Assembly: GCA_034440395.1 (NCBI GenBank)
Contig: JAWXBW010000017.1
Span: 25,964-89,963, forward strand
Source: JAAUTS01 sp034440395
Lineage (GTDB): Bacteria; Verrucomicrobiota; Verrucomicrobiia; Methylacidiphilales; JAAUTS01
Length of the DNA: 64,000 nt
Reading direction: 5' to 3'
Shown here: positions 44,781 through 51,599 of the stretch, one piece after another
Position numbering within the stretch: position 1 is the first letter of the stretch
How the letters are laid out: every line of letters starts with the position of its first letter
Notes under the pieces: model-generated
What the model was told of the DNA's origin: nothing
What the model saw: only the letters and a program-made list of their open reading frames with translations
Databases searched by the model: none
Program-made: the position numbers and the translations under genes

Positions 44781-46550
44781 TTAGCTCAATAACTGGGTAT
44801 GAATTAAACTTGGTTTAGGTTGATTCTCGAATTTGAAACAATTTAAAACGCTCAGATGAGACTGACGTAAAAGTAGGGCGTAAATTCCAAGGGTGGGCAG
44901 CCATACATCGGCAAGCAGATGTCCATCGACACTTAGAGTCGAGTGGTGGGTTCCATCTAAGTGGTGGAAGTGAACATTTTCATTTAAATCAAAACAAGTG
45001 AAGAAATCGTCGTGTTGCTGGATGCGGTAAATAGCTTTTGGTAAAGAACAAAGCACCTCGTGTCCTGAGTCTGAGTTTATTTTGTGTAAAATACAGGGCT
45101 CTTCTGAGTTGGAGCCTTGGGTCACAAATTGAATAGAATTATTGTCTAAATTTTTAAAGAGGGCTAGAACTGGATTTTTTAAGAAGATTTCTTCAAGCTT
45201 TATTCCATCTTGAGACCATAGGGTGAGCGTGGGTTTGGATGGGCCTGAACTAGCCCAAAGTCCTCTTACGGCATCCCAGAGTAACAATGGTTCGAGCGCA
45301 TAGTTTGCACAGTAAGTTTTCCAGAGTGTTTTCCCCGAAGTCTCCATACAGGTAATTTGGGAAGAGGTGGCTGCGGCAAAAATTCCCTGACCCATCTCTG
45401 TTAAGGCTATGGTGTTTGGATTTAAACTAACAATACGCATGAAACGTTTTTTCTCCTTTTCCCATACACACAAGTTTCCATTAAAGTTTATCCAGTTATG
45501 TGCGGGTAAGCAGGAGCAGGTTAGCTTCCCTAAAGCAACTTGACGCTGCATTTTATTCTCTAATGGGGAGTATAGATCAATTGAATTTTCATCGACAATC
45601 CAGATAGAACCTGGGTATTGAGGTACAATATTTTTTGTTCCAGGTGTGTTTAAGGATTGCATCTTTACTGCGGCCTTACCTGAGATTACAAAGCAGGGTT
45701 CTGAAAAGGTTAAGTCCATGTCTGTCGAAGCCGTTGTTTTGAGTTGTCCGAACTCAATATAATCAAAAAGTTGGATCAACTGAGCGGTATTTGCAGGACG
45801 ACCCTCAATTTTTTTGCAAAGAAGGAGATTTAAAACATGCCGCCAGCGGGGGAACTCAACAGCTTCTAAATCCACATCTTGTTGATGGTGCGCAACAAAA
45901 TAATCGTGAGCATTAACAGCGTTGAAAAGACTTTTCCCAGTTAAACACTCGAAGATAATAACACCTAGGGAGTAAAGATCCGAAGCGGGACATGGATGGT
46001 CATAGAACTGTTCTGGCGCCATGTAACGTGGAGTGCCAGTTGAGGAAGGAATATTTTTATCTTGGTTTTGGTGTTGAGAAATGCCTAGGTCAGCCAACTT
46101 AAAAATGGGTAACTCTTCGGTACCTGAGAGAAGAACATTCTCGGGCTTAATATCGCAGTGGGTGATTCCATTTCCGTGCGCTTCAGCAAGTGCCGCACTC
46201 ATTTGCCGGGCAAAATTTAAAGTTTCATCAAATGATAGTTTATCATTTTTTTTATTAAGATGCTGCCTCAGGTTACCTAGTTCGGCATATTCAAGAACAA
46301 GATAGCTTTTTTCTTTTCCACCGTAAATCAAGTTTAGACAACGAATTATGTTGGGATGGTTTAAGGTAAAAAGAAAAGAGAGTTCTCGAAAAAAACGTTG
46401 CGCTGAAGCTTCTCCGATAGGAAATTCCTTCAGGGCACAAAGAGTATCATTTTTTTTATCACGTGCCAAATAGACTACGCCGTTGCTGCCATCACCGATA
46501 AGGCGATGGAGTTCATAATCTTCTAAATGGTGGAGCTTATCCTTACTCAC
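44781..46550 (-). CDS. Ser/Thr protein kinase with C-terminal propeller-like region
   Basis: A 589-residue Hanks-type kinase. Kinase domain about 10-265: glycine loop IGDGSNGVVYLA, Lys41 in CALKEF, catalytic HCDIKPEN (Asp133, a non-RD kinase since Arg is replaced by Cys), DLG at 154-156 in place of DFG, YMAPEQF at 176-182, and DLYSLGVIIFECLTG. Residues about 290-580 consist of short beta-like repeats (GSIWIVDENSIDLYSP; LLLWDAVRGLWASSG; DGIKLEEIFLKNPVLALF), suggesting a beta-propeller sensor. No membrane helix, so it is cytoplasmic. It starts 3 bases after the V4R gene, in the same run as the globin and ferredoxin, a grouping that recalls the cyanobacterial slr0144-slr0152 operon. Confidence 0.85.
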   Translation of the reverse strand: MSKDKLHHLEDYELHRLIGDGSNGVVYLARDKKNDTLCALKEFPIGEASAQRFFRELSFLFTLNHPNIIRCLNLIYGGKEKSYLVLEYAELGNLRQHLNKKNDKLSFDETLNFARQMSAALAEAHGNGITHCDIKPENVLLSGTEELPIFKLADLGISQHQNQDKNIPSSTGTPRYMAPEQFYDHPCPASDLYSLGVIIFECLTGKSLFNAVNAHDYFVAHHQQDVDLEAVEFPRWRHVLNLLLCKKIEGRPANTAQLIQLFDYIEFGQLKTTASTDMDLTFSEPCFVISGKAAVKMQSLNTPGTKNIVPQYPGSIWIVDENSIDLYSPLENKMQRQVALGKLTCSCLPAHNWINFNGNLCVWEKEKKRFMRIVSLNPNTIALTEMGQGIFAAATSSQITCMETSGKTLWKTYCANYALEPLLLWDAVRGLWASSGPSKPTLTLWSQDGIKLEEIFLKNPVLALFKNLDNNSIQFVTQGSNSEEPCILHKINSDSGHEVLCSLPKAIYRIQQHDDFFTCFDLNENVHFHHLDGTHHSTLSVDGHLLADVWLPTLGIYALLLRQSHLSVLNCFKFENQPKPSLIHTQLLS

Positions 46551-46553
46551 ATT

Positions 46554-47204
46554 TTATAGGCTTTCAATGAGCTCATTATGCTTTTTACCAGTCTTCACTA
46601 AAGCTTCTGCTGTTTTCAGTCGTTCACTAGTGCCGATAATAAAACGACTAATATCCGAACCCTTCGTGGCGCAGCAGGTTTGTACGCATTCGAGTTCACG
46701 GCCAGAAAGATAGCCGATAAAACTGGCTAAGATGCCTGCAATCATGGGATCGGCCATTTGCTCTGTGTCATCGACGATTGTCGTAAAGATGGAGTCGATA
46801 AGGGTGGCTTCAATAAAGCCAGTTTCGCGAGAACGTTCGACTTGTAGGGTTAAAGCGCCCCAGCCATGGTAAACAAAGTAGTTCTTAAAGAATCCTAAAA
46901 ACTGTTCTAGCTCCATGTCACCAATACGTTTTCCGAGTAAAAGAGAGCACTCTCGATCTAGGCGTTTAGCTAGGCGAGCGCCCCAAATCCGTCCGCATTT
47001 ATTCATGATCAGATGCCAACCCGGGCCGGCTTCATCGACAAGACCTTTATAAACGCCAGATAATAGATCAGTTGAAAGAATGCAAAGACGGGTTTTGGCT
47101 GGATTCCAAATGACGCCTTCTCTTAGATCGAAATTTAATTCGGAATCACGAAAAAGTTCAATTTCGTCTAGCGATTGTAGCAAGTTTTCGGCTGTGTTAT
47201 TCAT
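46554..47204 (-). CDS. V4R-domain protein (first copy)
   Basis: A 216-residue V4R (4-vinyl-reductase-like) protein. V4R domains bind small hydrophobic or tetrapyrrole-like ligands and are found in BchJ and in cyanobacterial bilin-linked clusters. Marks are IMNKCGRIWGARLAKRL (Cys70), AGILASFIGYLSGRELECV and the Cys-rich end ECVQTCCATKGSDISRFIIG (Cys173, Cys177, Cys178). It resembles the second V4R protein at 48513 in length and in the positions of Cys70/71 and of the C-terminal Cys cluster, so the pair may form a heterodimer. It starts 3 bases after the globin stop. Confidence 0.82.
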   Translation of the reverse strand: MNNTAENLLQSLDEIELFRDSELNFDLREGVIWNPAKTRLCILSTDLLSGVYKGLVDEAGPGWHLIMNKCGRIWGARLAKRLDRECSLLLGKRIGDMELEQFLGFFKNYFVYHGWGALTLQVERSRETGFIEATLIDSIFTTIVDDTEQMADPMIAGILASFIGYLSGRELECVQTCCATKGSDISRFIIGTSERLKTAEALVKTGKKHNELIESL

Positions 47205-47207
47205 AGG

Positions 47208-47801
47208 TCAATATTCCTCGGTCAAAACGTTTAGTGATGCAGTTAAAAAAGGCTGAATATTTTTATAGTGTTCGGGGTCTAGCTCTTTTTCCATTTCTTG
47301 CCTTAGTCGGTAATAGCAGTGATATATGGACTGTGTTTTTTGAGGTAAAAGTTTTAGTTTATCTTCGAGGATTTTATCCGAAAAAAGTGCGCCACCGCTC
47401 CCAGGCTTGCGTAGAGGAAATTCAAAAGCTTGTAGAATGGTCTTTAGCCATATCAATAATTTATCATCAAGCCACTGTGGATCTTCTGCCAACATGGCTG
47501 CACAAGAGTAGGTGACGACATAACGTACATCGCGAGGGCATTTAGCAGATGCGAAGTCGTGGTGTTGATCATATTCATATTGACTGAACACTTCTTTGAC
47601 CACTTTGTTGATTAGAGCGACGTCTTTATTTCGTATAAGGCGGCAGGTTTCCGCCAAGTTTTTTAAGTCGGGACGTTCCGCCGTAATGGTATCAAGTTCT
47701 TCATCTTTAAAATGCCTTGATTCGGCATCTTTAAAAAAAACGCTTAAGCGTGGATGTAGTCGAATCGACACTTTATTTTCGTTCAGATTGGGGTTAGTCA
47801 T
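47208..47801 (-). CDS. phycobiliprotein-like globin (BBAG type)
   Basis: A 197-residue helical protein with the phycobilisome globin layout. FKDEELDTITAERPDLKNLA and ALINKVVKEVFSQYEYDQ match the helices before the bilin site, then AKCPRDVRYVVTYSC AAML with Cys88 in C-x-R-D, the position of phycocyanin Cys84, then AEDPQWLDDKLLIWLKTILQAFEFP (Trp at +30 where phycocyanin has GL) and a final YYRLRQEMEKEL. It is close in concept to the bilin-biosynthesis-associated globins described from bilin-reductase clusters of non-photosynthetic bacteria. Cys88, Arg90 and Asp91 are the expected bilin contacts. Covalent or non-covalent binding cannot be told; no lyase gene is near. Gaps of 3-4 bases join it to both neighbours. 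Confidence 0.82.
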   Translation of the reverse strand: MTNPNLNENKVSIRLHPRLSVFFKDAESRHFKDEELDTITAERPDLKNLAETCRLIRNKDVALINKVVKEVFSQYEYDQHHDFASAKCPRDVRYVVTYSCAAMLAEDPQWLDDKLLIWLKTILQAFEFPLRKPGSGGALFSDKILEDKLKLLPQKTQSIYHCYYRLRQEMEKELDPEHYKNIQPFLTASLNVLTEEY

Positions 47802-47805
47802 GGGA

Positions 47806-48504
47806 TCATTTTGTGGGCTGAGGTTTGGATCTGTTTAATTTTGCTGACCAAGGTAACGAGCTTAAAAATGTGGTGATGTTTTCAATCCCATTAGAGTTTC
47901 GGCCAACGTAAGACTCGACAAGTAGATTTTCCTTATGCTTTTTAGAGGCTGTGTGTAAAGCCTGTTGGGTGGCCATTTGAGCAAGAGAACCAAGGTCTGA
48001 CCTCAGTGGAGCAACGGAAAGAGAGTCGAGTAATTCGGGGCCAAGACTCTCTGTGTTGCGGCCTAGCCATGGTATTTCGTAGGCAAAAAGTCTGCGTGCG
48101 GAAATGCGATCTGATGTTGTTTCTTCCACTTGAAATAATAGTGATTCCTGATTAGCTGGACTGTAGGGATCATGGCGTAGCCAAGTTAAGTTTTGGAAAA
48201 AAGTATCAACTTTTTCATTTTGTAGATCGACTGCCCCTAAGGAAACAACGGTGAATTTGGGTTTAAGTAGGGGCGGCTGTGTATTTTTACTTTCCTCTGG
48301 ATTTTGTGCAGGTGCTGGTTTAGGCAGGCTGTTAAGGTTAAGACCCTGATTTAAAGCTTTTTCTGTAATGGGCGTAAATAGGGCTACCATTCGCTGAAAA
48401 AGTTTTTCAGAATTTGAACTCTCAATTTTTATGGAGGGCGCAGACATGTTGGCAACCAAGCGATTGATCTTGTTCCAGCATTCGATTTGACGAGGACTTA
48501 ACAC
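47806..48504 (-). CDS. unknown protein of the bilin cluster
   Basis: A 232-residue protein (GTG start at 48504; a start at ATG 48447 is possible, neither has a ribosome site). Residues about 60-85 are a Pro/Asn/Gln-rich linker (KPAPAQNPEESKNTQPP). The C-terminal part, about 85-232, looks like a folded alpha/beta domain (FTVVSLGAVDLQNEKVDTFF; RRLFAYEIPWLGRN; LGSLAQMATQQALHTASKKH). I do not recognise a family; no catalytic motif or cysteine pattern. Between the V4R gene (8 bases) and the globin gene (4 bases), so almost certainly co-expressed with them. Confidence 0.5.
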   Translation of the reverse strand: MLSPRQIECWNKINRLVANMSAPSIKIESSNSEKLFQRMVALFTPITEKALNQGLNLNSLPKPAPAQNPEESKNTQPPLLKPKFTVVSLGAVDLQNEKVDTFFQNLTWLRHDPYSPANQESLLFQVEETTSDRISARRLFAYEIPWLGRNTESLGPELLDSLSVAPLRSDLGSLAQMATQQALHTASKKHKENLLVESYVGRNSNGIENITTFLSSLPWSAKLNRSKPQPTK

Positions 48505-48512
48505 AAAATTAA

Positions 48513-49175
48513 TTAGGCTAATTTTGCTAATATTTCGGTAGCGTTCGCACCTTCACGTCGCCAAAAATCTGCGGCGTTTACTTTTTCTTTTTTGCCAATA
48601 AGAAATTTACAACAGTCGTTGCCCATGGAATAACATTGCACTTCGATACAGTCTCTTTCTTCACGGTCAAAATAACTAAAGACGCCTGAAAACATGCCTG
48701 CGTACATGTGACAAACAGGTTTTCCAATTTGCTCCATAGACTTAGCCACAGCCGAGTTTTTTATGGTAATAAAGGTCATATCCTGTTTGGCGAAGCTGTC
48801 ATCAATTGTCCAACCACCCCAGCCTTCAAGCGTCAGAGGCCACCACCAAGACTCCATAACAAATTTTCTATTCATCTTCCAAATATCTGTTTTCCCCCCA
48901 CCAAATTCATGACGCATTCTTTCGGAAAAGCGTTGCATATCACGCAGACCCCATTCCATACCGCATTTGTACATAATGAGATTTGCGGCATCGCCTGTTT
49001 CTTCATGTGCCCCTGTATGTAATCCTGCTATAAAATCTTCCGAAGCAAGCACCCCACGTTGACCATCGCGAAGGAGTAGGGTCTGGTTTTCGGGATCTCG
49101 TTTTATAAATTCATCAGCAATATAATAATTGTGATAAGTTTTGTAACCGCCATCTGCTGGTGTAATTTCGCTCAT
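48513..49175 (-). CDS. V4R-domain protein (second copy)
   Basis: A 220-residue V4R protein and the better conserved of the two. The ligand-domain marks are LIMYKCGMEWGLRDMQRF (Cys71), WWWPLTLEGWGGWTID, and the C-terminal KPVCHMYAGMFSGVFSYFD REERDCIEVQCYSMGNDCCKFLIG with Cys155, Cys176, Cys181, Cys188 and Cys189. The Cys-rich end is typical of V4R proteins of cyanobacterial ferredoxin/V4R operons. It follows the 2Fe-2S ferredoxin gene by 27 bases. A role in holding or delivering a tetrapyrrole is inference from family and context. Confidence 0.85.
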   Translation of the reverse strand: MSEITPADGGYKTYHNYYIADEFIKRDPENQTLLLRDGQRGVLASEDFIAGLHTGAHEETGDAANLIMYKCGMEWGLRDMQRFSERMRHEFGGGKTDIWKMNRKFVMESWWWPLTLEGWGGWTIDDSFAKQDMTFITIKNSAVAKSMEQIGKPVCHMYAGMFSGVFSYFDREERDCIEVQCYSMGNDCCKFLIGKKEKVNAADFWRREGANATEILAKLA

Positions 49176-49202
49176 AGTTTTAATGTTTAGTTAGTTTAGT
49201 TG

Positions 49203-49682
49203 TTAGATAGAGGCAGATTGGTTTCGAGCTTCCAGAATATCGAAATTGACATCTTTAAGTTCTAAAATACGGCTACGCGTAATAATTTTATCTTTATCAA
49301 TGAGAACGCGACCGTCTTTGGGATGGCGGATTGAAACTTCAGATCTTCTTCCAATAAGAGTTTCGAGCTCGTTAGCTGATTGAATAAACATGCCCTCTGG
49401 AAGCTCTACCACTAAGCCTTCACCAATGACGCGAGCTTGACAGGCTAATCTTGAATTTCCCTTACTGCCTGTTAACAGAGCGAGAGTACGCTGTTCGCGT
49501 TCTGTAGGTGGGGTGAGTGCTTCTGCTCCCTCCCGAATATAGACATGACAGGTCGAACAAATCCCTTGTCCGCCACAGGCCATACTGACCTCACATTTAC
49601 GTGCAAGTAGGGTGTCAAGAACACTACATTCTGTTTTTATCATGACTTGGTCATTAAGGGGTCTAAGGACTACGGTTTTCAT
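49203..49682 (-). CDS. 2Fe-2S ferredoxin with C-terminal extension
   Basis: A 159-residue plant/adrenodoxin-fold ferredoxin. Cluster ligands are Cys36, Cys42, Cys45 (ACGGQGICSTCHVYI) and Cys81 (RLACQARVI). Residues 100-159 form an extension with ETLIGRRSEVSIRHPKDGRVLIDKDKI, not found in ordinary ferredoxins but reminiscent of the long ferredoxins in cyanobacterial V4R operons. In this setting the obvious client is the bilin reductase-like protein encoded 11 kb downstream in the same run. Its ATG overlaps the roadblock-like gene stop by 4 bases. Confidence 0.88.
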   Translation of the reverse strand: MKTVVLRPLNDQVMIKTECSVLDTLLARKCEVSMACGGQGICSTCHVYIREGAEALTPPTEREQRTLALLTGSKGNSRLACQARVIGEGLVVELPEGMFIQSANELETLIGRRSEVSIRHPKDGRVLIDKDKIITRSRILELKDVNFDILEARNQSASI

Positions 49683-50050
49683 TTAGTCAGATCCAAAATA
49701 TCGGTGCAACTTTTTTGTATTTGCTGAAGTTCAGTGTCCGCAATGATGTTTTGACTTAAAATTCCACAAACACCTTTGCCGTCCTTTCTAACTAAAATGA
49801 TTTGTCCATGATCATGTGTCCATACGAGCTGCTTCGATTCTAATTTGTGGAGTTTAAGGACACTAAAGGTGTCGCTGAGTTTACGCCAAATGTTGTCGAG
49901 TTTAGTAAGCGGTTTAGCGGCTTCATTTTTTTTCTGGTGCCATGTAACCCTATTTTCGGAGCAAAACGCTATTTCGAGGATTTGCGGATTTTTTAGGAAT
50001 GGACTCATGGCTTCTAAAATTTTTAGGACTAAAAGGTTTGGGTCAGGCAT
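49679..50050 (-). CDS. roadblock/LC7-like small protein
   Basis: A 123-residue protein with a layout like the roadblock/LC7 fold: an N-terminal helix (LLVLKILEAMSPF), strand ILEIAFCSENRVTWH, a helix DNIWRKLSDTFSVLKLHKL, then strands ESKQLVWTHDHGQIILVRK and GKGVCGILSQN and a final helix. Roadblock proteins often regulate small GTPases or pair with response regulators. The match is weak and from overall pattern only. Its start overlaps the PATAN response regulator gene by 22 bases. Confidence 0.45.
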   Translation of the reverse strand: MPDPNLLVLKILEAMSPFLKNPQILEIAFCSENRVTWHQKKNEAAKPLTKLDNIWRKLSDTFSVLKLHKLESKQLVWTHDHGQIILVRKDGKGVCGILSQNIIADTELQQIQKSCTDILDLTK

Positions 50051-51426
50051 AAATTTTTATTTATTGCACCCAATAATTGCTTCATGGGTAAAGGGCGTTG
50101 GGTATTAATGGCCAGCAAAGTGTCATCATCTTTGCAAGCCATGAGCGCCTCCAAATTTTCTCCAATGATTTGAAGATGGTATAAAGAACCTAGTTGAAAC
50201 TGGTCGTGGATCTGCTGGCTTTTAAAGTCAATGAATGCAATAAGATCAATCCTTTGCGCAGGATCTAAACTGCCGTGCTTATATTGAATCTTCCCATCTT
50301 TTGCCAAAATGATGACCTCATCTAAATGTTGGAGATCAAAGGCGTTATTACTTACGGTGGATGGGTGATTAGTCTCTATAGATTCCTCGACATAGACCTC
50401 TTGGGTTACGGCCTCTTCAATTATAACATACTGCCTTTTCGTAAGTGTTTGTTTGGCCGTCGTAATGCGGGAGGTCTTGCTGGTGAGTGCCTCTTTGTTG
50501 AAATGATTTTTATCGCGTTCCTGTTCGTCCATTAAGCGGGCTGCTTCAATAAGAATGTGTTGAGTTGTCGTAAAAATTGTTTTTTGATTGGGGGGATTGA
50601 AATGAGCTAGTTCGAACTGACCATCTTGGAGATTTAGTAAAACGTAAACCGCACTTTCCCCGACCTGATCTTTAGTCTCCGCATGAATGATCTGCCCATG
50701 TTCCAGATAGATTTTACCTTGATCGTGATCGCCTGAGACTTCAAGTATGGATGATTTGTTGCTGAGGACTAGCATCTGCACGAGTTCAGAGATGTTTATT
50801 TGATCTAAAACACCTGAAAAACCTTTTGGATGATCCGCAGCTTGTATTTTCGGTGTTACGACATCATCTAGAACGGAGGATGGAGAGCTAAAGGAGGTTC
50901 CACGCGGCGCAAGTTTTCCGGTTATACGTATTGCTTTTTTGAATGGGATACGGTTGGCTTCTTGTTCTTGTGGAGTCGGAACTGATCCTGCCGTTTGCTT
51001 TATTTCTGGTGTAGGTAGAGTTTGTTTAGGGTCTTTATCCAAGGCAAGTAGGGAGATAAAAATGTCTAGCATGGCCTTAGCTGTGGCTGGTTTGGTAAAG
51101 TGACGTGCAACGCCGTTTTTCTGGCATAGCCCATCAATTTGTGTGCTGGATTGACCAGTTAGAACTACTTTTTTGATTTTAGGATATTTAGTGCTGAGCA
51201 GTCTTAGAAATTGGAAGCCATCAACCTGCGGCATTTGGATATCGGTAATAACTATCGAGGGTGATTCTCTTTGGATCAGGAGTAAGGCATCAGCGACATT
51301 TTCTGAGATAATAATGCTTGGTGCATTGGGATGTTTACCGCACAAAAGTCCTAGTGATTCCTTCAGGTGACTCAGGAAGCGCACGTCATCATCAACAAAA
51401 AGCCATTTACTTGCCACAATTTCCAT
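50029..51426 (-). CDS. response regulator with PATAN (DUF4388) domain
   Basis: First gene of the bilin operon. The ATG at 51426, preceded by AAGGA with 8-base spacing, gives 465 residues; a longer frame to 51465 is less likely. Receiver domain about 5-125 with Asp62 (IVITDIQMPQVDG), Thr in VVLTGQS and Lys in HFTKPAT. After a Pro/Lys linker the PATAN/DUF4388 domain lies at about 205-290 (GFSGVLDQINISELVQMLVL; GKIYLEHGQIIHAETK; GESAVYVLLNLQDGQFEL). The last 90 residues (about 370-460) look roadblock-like. PATAN regulators are known from cyanobacterial phototaxis and chemotaxis-like systems; no DNA-binding domain is present, so output is probably by protein contact. Confidence 0.85.
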   Translation of the reverse strand: MEIVASKWLFVDDDVRFLSHLKESLGLLCGKHPNAPSIIISENVADALLLIQRESPSIVITDIQMPQVDGFQFLRLLSTKYPKIKKVVLTGQSSTQIDGLCQKNGVARHFTKPATAKAMLDIFISLLALDKDPKQTLPTPEIKQTAGSVPTPQEQEANRIPFKKAIRITGKLAPRGTSFSSPSSVLDDVVTPKIQAADHPKGFSGVLDQINISELVQMLVLSNKSSILEVSGDHDQGKIYLEHGQIIHAETKDQVGESAVYVLLNLQDGQFELAHFNPPNQKTIFTTTQHILIEAARLMDEQERDKNHFNKEALTSKTSRITTAKQTLTKRQYVIIEEAVTQEVYVEESIETNHPSTVSNNAFDLQHLDEVIILAKDGKIQYKHGSLDPAQRIDLIAFIDFKSQQIHDQFQLGSLYHLQIIGENLEALMACKDDDTLLAINTQRPLPMKQLLGAINKNLCLTQTF

Positions 51427-51599
51427 TTTAGCAATCCTTATGCCATATCGTTCAAAAGCGGACAATTTTGTTATTTCAGCTCTCAGATAATTTATTTGGT
51501 TATTAAATTTTCAAGATATACGAATCCAAACCCTCATATTATGTCCATTTATGGACGATTGACGTGTTGACAGTTGTCCGAATTTCGTCATTTTTAGGA
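51427..51599. promoter_or_regulatory. divergent control region with inverted repeats
   Basis: 173 bases between the bilin operon and the divergent NtrC-type regulator; A/T-rich in the middle. GTCCAT-TT-ATGGAC at 51543-51556 is a perfect 6-bp palindrome with a 2-base centre. CGGACAA at 51459-51465 and TTGTCCG at 51574-51580 are inverted copies flanking the region. Such paired half-sites between divergent genes would suit binding of the adjacent regulator. No convincing sigma-70 -35/-10 pair was found; a sigma-54-like match overlapping the ribosome site of the first gene is discussed under rejected items. Confidence 0.4.

Noticed and set aside
32634..51426. Photosynthetic light-harvesting phycobilisome
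   Set aside because: There is one globin gene rather than alpha/beta pairs, no linker proteins, no lyases and no reaction-centre genes; a sensory or tetrapyrrole-handling role fits better.
51430..51445. Sigma-54 promoter match (TGGCATAAGGATTGCT on the minus strand) before the PATAN regulator gene
   Set aside because: It fits the -24/-12 consensus exactly, but the start point would fall inside or after the chosen ATG (51426), leaving no ribosome site, and its AAGGA is needed as the ribosome site. Possible only if translation starts elsewhere.
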